Below, one piece after another: positions 1 through 12,479 of a DNA stretch of 64,000 nucleotides. Source of the stretch: Tenodera sinensis (taxonomy: Eukaryota > Arthropoda > Insecta > Mantodea > Mantidae); the NCBI GenBank assembly GCA_030765045.1, contig CM060967.1, positions 18,246,284-18,310,283 of the forward strand, given 5' to 3'. A program made the translations under genes and the position numbers. The notes under the pieces are model-generated. The model did not search any database. It saw only the letters and a list, made by a program, of their open reading frames with translations, and had not been told where the DNA came from. Numbering within the stretch: position 1 is the first letter of the stretch; each line of letters begins with the position of its first letter.

Positions 1-554
1 TAAGAGGCCATGACGGTGTCGTGATAATGAATGGTGTACCGGAAGCAAGTTTCAACGCTTCCTGCAAGACCAGTGACTCGCGCTACCCCGGCCAGTGGGT
101 CACGCCTCGGGCTGCGCAGCATAAGGGGTAGTATATACGACACGCGTTGTTCATTTCGACCGCAGTTACGACCATGCAAAAAACATCAGATTGTAAACTG
201 TTTAATTGGCTTGTAGAAAAAGTTTTTAAAGTGCTGAGGCGATATCATGTAAAGAGCATATAATTTCAAGGTCACCATATAGCCATTGGCTTTTAAACAT
301 GAAATATCGTATACACCCACAATAAAACGAGTATTTCTCTACAAAGGTTTCTTCCATTAATATAAAGAAAACAGAAAGGTAAGAATATTTTGCAGAAACT
401 ATATAAAGATAAACGAAAGTGGCAGAGAATGTTGTACGAGTATAACACAGGAGTTTTTATCGTCTAAGTTTTATTATTGTACGAGTGTAAGTTATAAAAC
501 GGGTTTCCTATTCAATTGCTGCAAAAGCAGGGTCCGACACCCCCGGCTGTCCGT
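1..554. other. no recognisable feature
   Basis: AT-rich sequence with only short open frames. I see no domain, terminal repeat, tRNA-like box or simple repeat. Confidence 0.5.
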
Positions 555-800
555 CTCCATGGTGTTGGGGTAGCGTGTCGGGCTTGTATTCAAGAGTTCA
601 AGAGGTCCCGAGTTTGCATCTCAGTTAGGGTTTTCTTCGGATAAAGTTTTCTTCCGGGGTTTTCTCTTATTCTGAGAATACAAACATCTTGTACCTTGAC
701 CCTGAGCTCATTTGAGCATCCTTGACTCATTCATCGTGCGATGTGACCTGCCAGACTAAAGGATATTAAAGTTAAAAAGGGCCGCACAGGCTGAAACTTC
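555..800 (+). repeat. tRNA-headed SINE candidate
   Basis: A tRNA-like head shows an A-box-like stretch (GTGTTGGGGTAGCG, about 562-575) followed about 40 bases later by a degenerate B box (CGAGTTTGCATCTC, about 610-621). A non-tRNA body follows. The head cannot fold into a good cloverleaf, so a tRNA gene is unlikely. No target-site duplication was seen. Confidence 0.4.
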
Positions 801-1436
801 GATGTCCACTAGGTCCTATTCATATCGACAAATTACCAATGACAAGTGATTCCTCTTTAGTTCCAAATGCCTCTGTTAGAAGCTCTAGGAAGTGATCCTG
901 ATTGATTTCATGGCTCATCTGGGAAAGCTTACCAAGCTAAATTTAACATATCTTAAGGGACAAATATACTGCATATCTGACATTAACAGCGTGTCCCTCA
1001 TCCACCATACGGACCGTTCTTGGCGCCTTTGCACATTTTATCTCTTTGTAGAATTAATTCCCTAGTGACGATGAAACGAAAGATTAAAAACTGAAATTGC
1101 TCAATGGGCAGAGTTTCACTTCCTGTCCGCCATGGTAATTACTGGAAAGTAGGAGTATAGATTTATCCAAAGTTACATCTTGATGAGTCCAATGGAAAAG
1201 TTTATTGACCGCTTTTTCCTATCTTTCAAAGACTTTGTGGGGGAAAAACGCTTTGAAATGCAGATACGTTTGGCTACAGCGCACTCTCCCTTGAGGGTAG
1301 TTGGAGAAATCACGATTGACGGTAAACACAAAACCGCACAGAACGCAATCTGAACGCCTACCGAACTAATACCAGCATTTTTTTACGCACATGCGCAATC
1401 GATCACGCTCTCAAAATTAGTTCGGAAGTTTGTACG
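801..1436. other. no recognisable feature
   Basis: Unique-looking AT-rich DNA. No coding, repeat or terminal structure was recognised. Confidence 0.45.
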
Positions 1437-1744
1437 GTTGCAACATTACTTGAACCAGTCTTAATCTGTGATTCTGAATAAACTGAGCACGCGTTGTTAT
1501 CTGAGCATGCGCAGTGGCTAAACAGTGCTCCAACATAAGAGAAAATCCTTCAGAACTGGTTCTGAATTTCCATCTTGCTGTTCCAACATTTTGGGAACTA
1601 GTTCGGAACCAGTGAAATCGGTTCTTTGACAAAACAAGGAACTGCAAGTTCTGGACATGCGCAAATCGTATAGACTATAGCCTACCACGCGTGCGCAGTT
1701 ATTCAGAATTAGAGATTCATGATGGTTCAAGTAATGTTCCAACA
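1437..1744. mobile_element. foldback MITE with long inverted ends
   Basis: The left end reads GTTGCAACATTACTTGAACC and the right end is its reverse complement with one change (GGTTCAAGTAATGTTCCAAC). Similarity continues inward for about 75 bases on both sides, through ATTCTGAATAA and GCACGCGT. A second, inner inverted pair lies in the middle (ACTGGTTCTGAA around 1554 against TTCGGAACCAGT around 1602). The element has no coding capacity. No clear target-site duplication is visible, so its transposase superfamily is open. Confidence 0.7.
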
Positions 1745-4424
1745 TAACTTTGCTAGTGTATTGTTAACAAGATGGCGATCCTTCTTGGAAATAAAACTGA
1801 AGTATGGCAACCGCCGACTGAACCCGATGCACCACGAAGCGAGTCGAAAATTCTCAAGTGACACGAGCGCCCTCCAAAACAGATTGAAGAACCACGCACA
1901 ACAGCAATATTCGTGCCAAAATCTTCAAAAAATGCTTATGTAATTAACATTTTTCTGTGTTTGCTCTGCATTTAATAGAGCTCGTAGATTTAATCACCAT
2001 TGTAAGCTAATTAAACATACAAAGGGAAACACTTGCGCCGCCTAGCACCAAGCGTGCGAAACATTACAAATGGATAAGGTTGACTGTCTGAATATCGCCA
2101 ACCATATTCATTTGTTATTGGTGTTTCTCAAAGAAAATAACAAAATATTAAACTTAATAAAGCACCACATTTTCTTAGTATAAGTATAACATTTCAATGG
2201 AGTGCTTAATAGAGGCAAAGTACATATAACCATTTTCTTGTAGAGAGAAAAGGTGCTTATTTGTATATATAACAACGTAGACAGCACGTAATGTTGAAAA
2301 TCAACTGGATAGTTCCTTCAGCGTCAAATGTAAGGAAATTTAGAAAAAAGGCTATATCTCAGTGTTATTTCCGTCACAGGTAACGGAGTAGTAAATTTAG
2401 ATCTGTATAATGCTTGTGTAGACAAAGATAATATAATTTGTTTTCTAGAAATAGAGAATACATCATCCAAAGGAAATGAGGGCATTTCTAACCTAAAAAG
2501 AGCATTTTAAACGATATGGAGATTTGTTTTAATTGATATACACTAAATATTGATCGTTTTAAAACTATAGTTACTGAAAACAAAAGTCTTACCTGCAAAC
2601 TGAGCTATGAACACAATTTTAAGTCAATAAAATTTTAGAAACACTCATAAAAAGGAGGTAGATGATAAAACCAAAATAATAGTGATAGATTGGTGGCTAT
2701 AGATTGTTGAAAAAATAGCACTGCTTGCATTTTGTTGGTCAAAACTCATATAGCGTTAATGAAAATAGCTATTGCTCTGGCTAATGAAAGAAAGTTCATG
2801 GTTTTTATTTCTGAGTTCGGGTTACAGTTCAAGATTAGGAACACGCTTTGAGATATGTTAAACAACGAATTATTGAAGGAAAGCCAACTAGAGCCGGTTA
2901 CAAAAAGAATTCTCTTCGGAACCCCCATGAGCAAATTTCACTATAGGTCCCTATCCTTGAAAACAAAATATTTACATGCACTGATACAATATTCCTACGG
3001 CATTTCAATGCCTCTTTTGTTTCTTACCTTCTCTACTATATGGACCCCACAAAACAGCAGAATCGTACACAACTTCTGACTGTCGTTTTTTCTTCTGTGT
3101 GCGAGAGCTAAAAAGAGTAGGTGACTCGCATCTAACCTTTAAGTTGAAGATATCATTTATCAAGAAGTAAAGCGCGAACTAAACACCACGCCATCGGTAG
3201 TTCAAGCAGCACGATGCACCCGCACATTCCTACGCGCCGCCACTGACATGTGCATGTTCACACAGACAAAGCTAGTCATGCGATGGAAAAGTAGACACTT
3301 ACTGACGGCTCGACAGCTTACTTTCCTCTTGAAGGATAGTGTCAAAGCGCGCTGTCCTTGTCTATCTACACGGAACAGAGTGGAGATCCTTCAAACACTT
3401 GAGGTATTGATTTCAGTAAACTTTCCTCATGTGAATTAGCTTTTGGAGATAAAACTCCGGTTTTAAATCTTCTTTATGGTCTTGCGGGTTGAAATGATGG
3501 TGAGGAAGGATCTTGAGGACCTTTTTGTAGTTATATATTCAGACTCAAACTACCTGCATGGACAATAGAGATGGCTTTTACAGTCTGAACTCTGGGATTT
3601 GTTTCTTTTGCAGGAGAGGATTTGAAATACAGAGTAGTAGCTTTGCTGGAATTTACATAATGACTTTTGTGATACCTCTTGAACTTTATACCTTGTTGGT
3701 TAAAGACAAACTTTTTGCATACATTACTTTCAGCATTAAAAGATCCTGTATACATTTTAAAACTAATGAAGTATTACCTAGTCTATTCACTGTTTGCATT
3801 GCTTGAAAACAACCAATCATGTACATAACAATTTTTAAAATTTCAACCAATGGCAGCCTTCATTCGCGAAATATTATTTCACTATCACCACCTCTGCTTT
3901 TCTTATGGTATGACCAGGTTAGAGAATCCAGCTGCACTGTGCTACAAATGCACAACAGCTGACGTAATTTGACGCAACAGAGCTGTTATTCAAAAGTCAA
4001 ATATGGCTGACTCGCTTCGATGCTGACATAGATGAAATAATTCGATGAAGAAAACCTCAGCACTCACAATACAACAGGAAATATTTTTGGAATCACTTTA
4101 ACAAATTTTGATTTGAACGAAATTATAAATTAAGAGCAGACCACTTCTGACTTTGCCAACATCTTAAAAGATTAGAGCATCAATATGAAAATCTTATAGG
4201 CCGTACCAATGGGCGCTGATATTTGTAATTATGCTACATGTTTCTTTTAAGAGATTATTAATTACATCATTTATATAACTTTCCATTGACTATATCAACT
4301 TTTATTCGGCAGTAGCCTTAATAAATGCAGCTGGCGATAATAAAATTCTCTGGATAGAGTCTCTCGTCAGTTCGTGAGTCGAGAATTTATCGATAATTTG
4401 ACAATTACTCATGGCAGCGGTGTT
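1745..4424. other. no recognisable feature
   Basis: About 2.7 kb of AT-rich DNA. The open frames are below 90 codons, overlap on both strands and show no known domain. I see no terminal repeats or microsatellites. Confidence 0.45.
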
Positions 4425-4680
4425 CATTTCCTTTTGAACATTGCACTTTTAACAATTGTGATATTATATAGAGCAGACCTACCTTTAATGAATAGCCCAA
4501 TAACAAAAATACGTTCATTTATGTTCATTATATGTATAATTCCTCATTTCTCTGGATTAAACGCTAAAGTTGTTGTTGATGTTCTCACAGCCTACTGGAT
4601 TAGTTGTGGTGCCAGCTGTGAAAATAAATGTTAATTAAAGTGTGTGAATTATTGTAGATTGTTTAATTTTAAATCCTATT
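4425..4680 (+). repeat. family C interspersed repeat, copy 1
   Basis: This shares long blocks with 10200-10450 (reverse) and 33180-33385: a block around GCAGACCTACCTTTAATGAA, then CCTCATTTCTCTGGATTAAA, then TCACAGCCTACTGGATTA, ending near AAATGTTAATTAAAGTGTG. The blocks keep their order and spacing, so the three are copies of one dispersed repeat. The class is unknown. A short frame containing the residues ADLPLMN is open in copies 1 and 2. Confidence 0.7.
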
Positions 4681-4871
4681 AATGTTCAATTGTATTATAA
4701 AAATTAAATTGCTAATTATTTCGTGGAACATCGCAAAATTATCATATGAAACCCTCTCATGGTATTACTCAAATAAAGCATCTAGGTGTCTTATTTGTGT
4801 CACTTTTGGGTTTGAGAGTATTGGCATCTCTGTATAGATATCTTTGAGGTTACGTTCTCTCTGATGATCAT

Positions 4872-4910
4872 GAGAGAGAGATAGAGAGAGAGAGAGGGAG
4901 GGAGAGAGAA
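4872..4910. repeat. (GA)n microsatellite
   Basis: Imperfect GA/GGGA repeat of about 39 bases. Confidence 0.9.
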
Positions 4911-5139
4911 CGAATAATTATTTCCCACTGAAAAAAGTAAAGCTAATTTAAAATAAACCAATAATAAGCAACACCCCCGAAACGTTTAGCTAAAGCAAGA
5001 AATGGAAAAAAATAGTGTGTTTCAAGGGGTTGTATTTTTTTTCTCTGTTTGTTTTATGTCGGTAAAACGTGGGTTTATCGCGATGGAACTCTTACCTCGT
5101 GGTACGATGTGTAGGGACAGTTCACCATACCAATTATCT

Positions 5140-5285
5140 TCGTCATGCATACACAGATGTATCAGTATAGGTCAGCTGTACCTTTGCTTCTGTGACGAGC
5201 AGATGGCATTAGGGTGCCAGCCAGTTTGTTTTCATTATCTGTGGATAGATAGCAGCGCATTTGCTACTATTAACCATTTTCAGTT
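5140..5285 (+). repeat. family D interspersed repeat, copy 1
   Basis: About 100 bases match the reverse complement of 27165-27375: GCTGTACCTTTGCTTCTGTG, then CAGATGGCATTAGG, then CTGTGGATAGAT. The other copy has a few substitutions and small indels. Class unknown. Confidence 0.6.
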
Positions 5286-5299
5286 TTAGTATTGCTTTG

Positions 5300-5460
5300 G
5301 ACTTAAAGTGAAATTTTGGATCGCGATATTAAATGTCTAAACGGACTTATCTTAGTGATTGAGGGGGAAACCACAAAAAAACCGCAGTCAGATTTGTCGG
5401 CTCACGGGATTTGAACCAGATACCTCACCAATGCGGGCCACAGACGCTCGTTTACGTTTT
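5300..5460 (-). repeat. tRNA-headed SINE, minus strand
   Basis: On the minus strand a good B box (GGTTCAAATCCC, plus coordinates 5406-5417) is followed by a body containing GACTGCGGTTTTTTTGTGG. A similar TTTTTGTGGTTTTCCC stretch occurs in the SINE at 9770-10060. The A box is degenerate. This is probably a SINE and not a tRNA gene. Confidence 0.55.
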
Positions 5461-5489
5461 TCTTTTTTTTTAAAAGACTTCGTCTATCT

Positions 5490-5600
5490 GTTCGTACCGC
5501 GTCCTTGAAAGTTGTTGAACTAAAATACCAACTTTGGTATTTAACCGACCTTTCGTTCCTGAGTTATGGTGTTCACAGATACACAGAATTTTTTAATTAC
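5490..5600 (+). repeat. family A fragment
   Basis: This carries the diagnostic family A blocks CGCGTCCTTGAAAG, AAATACCAACTTTGGT and TTTAACCGACCTTTCG, then a CACAGATACACAG remnant of the microsatellite slot. Only the central part of the family is present. Confidence 0.75.
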
Positions 5601-6644
5601 CTTTTTATTCATGGGACCTCATACAAAAATGTTCTCTGTCTAACCTGTACGTGGAGAGAAAGTCATGTGACTGTAACACCAGACATTTTGTTTTTCTAAT
5701 AGCGTCCTGGCACTGTTCTTTATTGGAAGATACGATTTCAGGTTATGTTGGCATTGCAGGTAAATAAATTATCCCTTATTCACATTTAACAAACTTAACC
5801 TAACCTATATTACGTACTTTTACGACCTAGGTCGCTAGCATTTTCACACACTTAAACTTAACAGTATTTTGATTAATGCAGAGCTTTACTACTCCAATAA
5901 TTGTAATTTTATTTATATTGCATGCATTATAATTTAAAAGAATAAAGCACTGGTATGAGTCCAACTTTCGTCGTAATGACGATCGAAGATAAAGATAAAT
6001 GTTATGTTTTAAGGTAGGTATTTAACATTTCATTCATACGCTACAGAATCACGAAAGCATTATATTGCGTTATTGTACACATTCCTTGCCGAACTAAGTG
6101 CCTTAGAAGACAAAGCAGAGGTTTACGTCAGTGAGCTCTAAAGGTCGCCGGCTCTCGGAGGGAACAATAAGGCAGGACATAATGCGTGTTATTCCGCCCA
6201 GCTTTATCTTGTATTTCTGTTCGAATGATCAGCCCAGTATAGACTTAGCTCTCCGCTATAGCATCCCTAATGCTCATTAGCTTGCACGCATACTAAACAA
6301 ACGTCAACAAAGCTGCATCGAGCGGTAGTCGAAATCCCGGCCCTTCAGCTCCATAAACACACTTAGTGCCTTCAATAAAAGGCTACATTTATTTGCGAAC
6401 AGTTTCTCCATTTTGAACTATATTAAAAGTCTGTGTCGCAATATGTTAAGTGATCACTTGATGTAATTAAAAACGAACTGCTTACGGAGTATAACTTAGT
6501 TGCAAGGCCTTCTGAAGTTTAATGGATTATTACTAATATATCTTTCCTGTTAAATCTCTTTGGAAGTTTACAAAATGAGGTCCCAGTTTTAACAGTTGTA
6601 TGTCAATAAACAAGGTTATGTAATATAAACGATAAGTAAATTTC
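5601..6644. other. no recognisable feature
   Basis: AT-rich DNA up to the LINE target site. No supported feature. Confidence 0.45.
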
Positions 6645-7734
6645 TATGCACAAGGCCCAACAGAACCACAGGTCAGTATAGCTCAATACGCAGACGATGT
6701 ATTACTATACTGCACCAACAAACACATCCTCAGAGCCTTGAACCCTATACAAAGACACCTTCGACTCGTCCATGACTGGTATCGGCGATGGCGAATGTCT
6801 GTTAATCCAGACAAGAGCCATGCCATCCTCTTCACGAGACGACCCACACCTGCAGACTGCCCAACTTTCCAACTTCGGGTCAAAGGATCCAGTGGAGAGA
6901 CTCCATCACCTATCTGGGAGTCAAACTGGATAGGAGTCTAACATTCCGAGGGCATATTAGAGATCTATCGGCGCGGACGCAGGGGGCTATTGCCTCACTG
7001 TACCCTATGCTGAGGTCTGAGATGCCAGTCCGCCTGAAATTACACCTATTCCGAGCTCTTATTATCCCCCTCATGCTTTACGCCTGTGAAGTGTGGGGCA
7101 TGGCAGCGGGTAGTTGGCTCCTGTGGCTCCAGGGGGCGCAGAACAGAGGACTTCGGTCCATCTACTCTGTCCCCTTATCCTTCCCCGTGAGACTACTTCA
7201 CGAAGCCTCATCTTTTCCATACGTGGAGGATGAAATTAGGCGCCGGGCTGCAAAATTCTACAAGTTACCAACCCATGAAAGCGCCCTGGTTAGATCTCTA
7301 GGGGATTATGACCCCACAACACGCCTCTTCAGGTCGTATAGGGTTCCCCGTATGGCTTGCGGGTATATCACATAACAAAGTAGTTTACCCATCAGCAGCA
7401 AAAGCTAAACTACAAAAATAATCCCAACAAAGAGCTATTCGGCTCAAAATTCAAACCACCATCAAAATTTAAAAAGATCTAAAAGGTCTTAAAACTTTAT
7501 AAAAAATTTATATCCACAGAATTCAGACATTGCTGACTTCTGCGAGTCATCAGTATAGGGGCAAATAGCTTCCTTAATATATAAGCCTTAACCAAAATTT
7601 AACAACGTCACCCGTAAACACTCAAAATCTTAAAAACCTATCTGCGGTTAAACCCTATTAAGGGTAGGCACGCAGCAAAATACCATCGGGCTGAACCACA
7701 GCCTGCCAGTAAGTCGAGTCGAGTATGCACAAGG
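6645..7734 (+). mobile_element. 5'-truncated non-LTR retrotransposon with TSD
   Basis: The 11-bp sequence TATGCACAAGG occurs at 6645-6655 and again at 7724-7734 and brackets the insert (6656-7723). The insert starts inside a reverse transcriptase, runs through the C-terminal coding part and about 350 bases of A-rich 3' UTR, and ends in a short tandem tail (AGTCG repeated). This is the structure expected from target-primed reverse transcription of a Jockey-like LINE that stopped early. The exact duplication suggests a fairly recent insertion. Confidence 0.9.
6662..7375 (+). pseudogene. LINE reverse transcriptase C-terminal fragment
   Basis: The reading frame begins just before the catalytic RT motif (QYADDVLLYC at about 6684-6713; the two Asp bind the metal ions). 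It continues through DWYRRWRMSVNPDKSHAILF, the usual post-catalytic segment with the conserved NPDKS. Near 6885-6900 the frame shifts: the conserved sequence TYLGVKLDRSLTF continues in another frame and runs to a stop at 7373-7375, passing LFRALIIPLMLYACEVWG, typical of the RT thumb and tail in Jockey/CR1-type LINEs. There is no endonuclease and no RT fingers or palm N-terminus because the insertion is 5'-truncated. The fragment cannot encode an active enzyme. Clade assignment below Jockey/CR1-like is not possible by eye. Confidence 0.9.
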
Positions 7735-9055
7735 AAACCGTTGATTGTTGTCCATCAGCTAAACATTCAGTAAAATCGAAAAGAAAAAACAGGAAAACGA
7801 CCGAAACGTAGACAAAAGGAAAATAAAATAAAAAAGAAAGAACAAGAAGTTAAGGAAAAAAGAGCTTATAACTTTTCGATAATTCCACAGTAATATCATT
7901 TGAGGGAAATTAAATAAAAATAAAATGTACAAATGTCGAAAAAATATTTAAACACTTAGTGATAGAAACAGATTTTCCTCATAGCGTATTTGTAACCCTC
8001 GGGATAAATACCTCGTGGAAATCTTATTTCTGTCACATAAAATACTATTTTAATTAATTTTGTAAATCATTTACTTTTCTGTTCGTATAGCAGTTACACC
8101 CACGTGATTAGTTTATGACTTTTCGTACACTAACTGCAGTAAGTTAAATAGTTTAGGTCACTACTTGTAATTATGTCGCTGTTTTAAACTATTGGATTCA
8201 TTTTAAAGGTAATTATTCAGGTAATCAAAATCCGGCCCTGGCTATCGCAAAAACTAGAAACAGGATATGGGAAACTAAAGTGTTTTTTAGTTCCAGTGAC
8301 CAAAAATAGCTGGAACGTCTATATCTGAGAGCTGCTATAACCGGATTTGGGCAATGACACGGAATGTCTGTTGCTGTGAGATAAAAATGACATTTTGTTG
8401 TTATTTTATAGGGAATTCAAGTAATCGCCATCTTCATTGCTCCACTGTGTGTATGGATTAATGTTTGAATTCGCAGGGGAAAATGTAGCTACTCCTGTCA
8501 TTCATATAGCTTTTAGAATAAATGTTCAGTGTTTTGCTCTGATGGTCTTAAATGCTTCGTTAAAAGCTTGTAGCTTTATAGCCCAAAAGATTCAAACGCA
8601 CATTTTTAGGTTAGTAAACAGAGTATATGGTCAGTTGTTCTCTTTCGCCGTCTAATGTTTTTTCCTTGAAGACATGCAATATGCTTTCCCATATGGGCTC
8701 CACGTAAAGGATTACTATATTTTTTATAACCCAGTCCGTTTCTTTGTGCTTGAATAGACGAAATATCCATTTGAATTGTGGGCATTTGAGATTTGCAGTC
8801 TGAGCCGAAGTCCATGCATACACAAGTGTTACTTGATCATTTAATATTTGGGAAAATATGCAGATAGGAAATTGGTATTTATGCAGTCATGATGGTTAGC
8901 AATTAGTATTCATTATGCATATTAACGTACATGGTATATGGTGTTACCGAAGCAGTTATGCGCTGTAAACACACACGAGTAAAATGTATTTTATACATAT
9001 AAAAGCTATGTTAACTAAAGTTTTTTACACCTACTACCTTTTTATGCATTTTTTA
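7735..9055. other. no recognisable feature
   Basis: A-rich start, then AT-rich DNA with short overlapping open frames only. Nothing supported. Confidence 0.45.
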
Positions 9056-9241
9056 AAAAATCTGAGGTTAGAGCCATTTTCGAGAAAATCTAAATTTTCC
9101 AAAGGGTAGTTTAGGGTAGAGGAATTTTCTTTAAAATCTTTGTGTCGAATCTTTAAAACATATTAAACTTAAATATCAACTTTGGTTTTTAACCCAATTT
9201 TCGTTTTTGAATTATGCTGCCGACAGACTGACAGACCCACT

Positions 9242-9242
<1 letters not shown>
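9056..9242 (+). repeat. family A partial copy, forward
   Basis: Central family A blocks are present in order: TTAGAGCCATTTTCGAG, GGGTAGTTTAGGGTAG, TTTTCTTTAAAATCTT, ACTTTGGTTTTTAACCCA. It ends in the CAGACTGACAGA segment that abuts the CA microsatellite. Confidence 0.85.

Positions 9243-9318
<76 letters not shown>
9243..9318. repeat. (CA)n microsatellite in family A slot
   Basis: A perfect run of about 38 CA units directly after the GACTGACAGACCCACTGA block. Other family A copies have different simple repeats at this position. Confidence 0.95.
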
Positions 9319-9566
9319 CTGTCTGGCACTCAAACACACTAACCCACTCGTCACTGTAACTGTCTCTCCTCTACTGTAACGAGGATGACGTAACACGGGC
9401 CTTTCGCGAACTTCTTTAAACAAGCCGGCCACCGGACACTTCTCCAATCTTCTGGAGAGAATCCCTTTTGATTCAGCCGCTCTGATTGTTGTCTTGCCGA
9501 CCTAGTACGTGGTGTGAAGCAGCTTAGCTCCGACTGTCCTTTGTTGTATACCGCTCGCGGTGTTAC
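9319..9566 (-). mobile_element. Gypsy-type solo LTR fragment, minus strand
   Basis: Read on the minus strand it starts TGTAACACCGCGAGCGG next to an ATAT flank, followed by ACAACAAAGGACAG, GCTTCACACCACGTAC, AACAATCAGAGCGGC and TTACGTCATCCTCG. The same ordered blocks occur at 15586 onward. The TATA region is mutated and the distal end is lost next to the CA repeat. There are no internal genes, so it is a solo or truncated LTR. Confidence 0.7.
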
Positions 9567-9769
9567 AATATATAAAGTAAACGCTCAATTACACGAACTT
9601 GAATTGTAAAAGTAAATTACTTACTACACAATCTTTTGAGAACATTTCACTTGCTAGGAACAAACATTTGAAGATGTTTGAGTAGCAGATGAAGAAGCAG
9701 GGGCTGACTTCTTTGAACTTGGCAGGTGATTTAAAAGCGAGAGGGACCATTTCCATTAACCAGGTTACA

Positions 9770-10060
9770 CATTCCGCGTGATGTGGCACAAGGGTATCGT
9801 AATTTCTCTCGGTCGGAGAAAGAAAGTTTGAATTCCCAGTGGTCACATTACCACATATTGGTTTCCTCCGAAGCCTCCGGACTCCCCTTGCACTGTGCTT
9901 CGATTGTATTAATTCTATTGTATCCAACGAGATAGCTCCTGAAACTGAGATTCTCATTTGCCAGTTTCCAGGTTGGATGTCTCTCTGACCTTGGGTTATT
10001 TTTGTGGTTTTCCCTGGCAGGTCGGCGAATGCTGGAATAGCTTATACATAGGACGTCCGG
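9770..10060 (+). repeat. tRNA-headed SINE candidate
   Basis: A degenerate B box (AGTTTGAATTCCC near 9828) precedes a body with TTTTTGTGGTTTTCCCTGG and GCGAATGCTGG. That body block also appears, in part, in the minus-strand SINE at 5300-5460, suggesting a shared SINE family. Ends and target-site duplication are not visible. Confidence 0.45.
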
Positions 10061-10199
10061 AAATTCCCAGATATGCTCTACACTTTAACCATTTCTCCTG
10101 TGGTATTTGTTTAGAATATTGCGTACAATAATTAATAATTCATTTATTCCATATCACTTAATATTAATGGTGACTTAAAGGTAAACAACCTACAATAAC

Positions 10200-10450
10200 A
10201 TTAACACACTTTAAGATTTATTTTCACAGTTGGCACTACAACTATTTCAGTAGGCTGTGACAACAACAATAATAATAATAACTTTAGTGTTTAATCCAGG
10301 GAAATGAATTAGGCATATGATGAATATAAACAAGTGAATTTGTGTAAGTAGGTTATTCATTAAAGGTAGGTCTGCTCTATTTAAAATTACAGTTGTTAAA
10401 ATATCAATATTCTTACTGCAATATTCGCCAAAAGTTTTGTGTTCCATCTT
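10200..10450 (-). repeat. family C interspersed repeat, copy 2
   Basis: Reverse-strand copy of the repeat at 4425-4680. It has the block around ATTCATTAAAGGTAGGTC, AATCCAGGGAAATGAA and a CAACAATAATAATAATAA expansion where copy 1 has GTTGTTGTTGATG. The trinucleotide stretch therefore varies in length between copies. Confidence 0.7.
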
Positions 10451-12204
10451 TTAACTGCCGGCTAATTGTTTTTACTGCGCATGATATGTAAGAAAATGCT
10501 TAGGTTAGCGGAAACAGAAGAAGGAGGTGATATAACCAAAGCGATAATACCACGACCAAGTTGAATAGTGGTAAACGACAATAGCTGAAGAAACTCATTT
10601 GAATGCAACACTTGTAAAATTTTTGAAACTTTTATGTGACATGGTATTCTGGTTCTACGTCTTAGCAGAAGGATTTTATTAGCTATAAAAGGATGCGTCA
10701 TAAAGGCGTGTATAATGATAAGTTCCGTTCATAAAACATCGGAGTATAAATCCACGAAATGTAAGAAATGCTGACACGTGGTTACTAATCCATAACCAGT
10801 TCTCTATGTAAGCAAGGCGAGTTTTATGACGCGTTAACATCCCCTGATTCCAATTCCATAGTTTGATTCCCGATTTGACCCAATTTTCCGAGGAATGGAT
10901 TTTGCTTGCCGGTCAAATTAGAGCAGGTTCCCTCTAGACGCTTGCACCAGCACTTTTAGAATAGAATACCTTTGCCCCATGGTGTGCTCTCTGAATAACC
11001 TTTCGTATAACATTTTCATCAGCTCCTAGTTACTTAAACGTGATATCCTCTTTCTCCTTTGCACACACAGCGCGTTTATCATAGCTATTACCACATCAAT
11101 TATTAGGCTAGTCATTGGACTGGATTGCGTTTAACGAATTCACTAGTTCAGCGAATTTAAACACTTGCTAATCAATACGAAATGTGTTCCAAATATCAAG
11201 AACTACTACTGGTTTAAATTAGTATAATGGCTTCCCCGGTATATAAGCTACAGTTTTGTATACATAATAAACTTTCTTCACACAAGAGAAAATCACAAAG
11301 TTCATCTATAAACAAAAGCAGTGCCTAGTATTGGGACAAAAGACGTGATATGATAGTTGTCTGTTACAGTATGGCCAACATACGCGAAAATCGCTAAATC
11401 TCAAAACAGTTGCAACAGTATTAGTATAATACACAGTGGGCGTGGGAGCCATGGGTAGGGTTATTTAAATCGTCACGTGACACTTTTTAGTAGCGTTATA
11501 CCAAAACAAACTTGATATTATGGAAGTTACAGGTCAATATTGTTTTTAACAGTAAAAACAAAATTTTTATTTTTAATTTTGGAGCAATTTTCACAGCTGT
11601 GTCCCCTTAAACATATAATTTGGTAAATAAAAGTTAAGGCTTTTTGTGTGCTTATGGAGACCGTCAGCTGAAGCTTCTAGAAAGATGTGAAATATAGAAA
11701 TTTAACTGAACTTTTATATAAGTCAGCTTCACCAGTAAAAGCGCCTCTGACACGTGTGTCATCTTCTGCGACACGTTCCGCAAGTGAAGACGTGGGAAGC
11801 CTTGTGGATTTCTGCATATGCAATTCTCATCTTTGTCACGAACACTTGCATTTGTCACCGCATTTAGGTGACTTTGTACCTGCCAAAAGACTACCTAAAT
11901 GTTGTCTGCTCTTGTCAGAGTGGAGGATTTATCCCGTATGTAAGATTCAAGAGTTCTAACTGCACAAATGTTATGAATTTTCACATTTTATACCTTATAC
12001 TATTTATGTTTGATCTCCATAGAAACACTACAAACAAAAAAGCCTAATGGCATTTTTTTCTTTGATCAGCTGATTTCGAAAAAAATAAATGGTTTTTGTT
12101 CCAAATTGGATGCGTAATTTCACAAGAATGTACAAAGACAACAGTTTGTTACTTGTAAGATGCGTAGAGTAACTTATAACATCACACAGGGTTTCCAAAT
12201 AATC
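10451..12204. other. mostly no recognisable feature; one SINE-like scrap
   Basis: A B-box-like stretch (TAGTTTGATTCCCG at about 10860) followed by a non-coding body may be a SINE remnant. The rest is AT-rich DNA with no supported gene; the open frames around 11664-11959 overlap on both strands and match nothing I know. Confidence 0.35.
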
Positions 12205-12345
12205 ACTTAAAAGACGTGAAGTGAAACTCCGAGTAGGTCTTTCAGACGTGAAGTAACTCGACAACGTTGCGTTGAGGTTGGGCAGGGAATTGAACCGGCT
12301 TCTGGATGTAAACAGGTCGGTCGCTTTCACCTTCTTGCAATGTTT
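12205..12345 (-). repeat. tRNA-headed SINE fragment, minus strand
   Basis: The minus strand shows GTGAAAGCGACCGACCTG, then a B box (GGTTCAATTCC, plus coordinates 12286-12296). Short body; no duplication found. Confidence 0.45.
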
Positions 12346-12479
12346 TGGGAGCTAACGACACTGATTGGGCAACATTTATTATGAAGTTAAATAGAGGACA
12401 TACGTTTATTAATTATATTCAATTTGAAGTTTGATTTAAATCAATTCATGGATGACATTGCAATACCCTATGGTTTTAT

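Noticed and set aside
9169..9447. Frame with a long Cys-Val repeat, superficially like a Cys-rich peptide
   Set aside because: It is the CA microsatellite translated on the minus strand.
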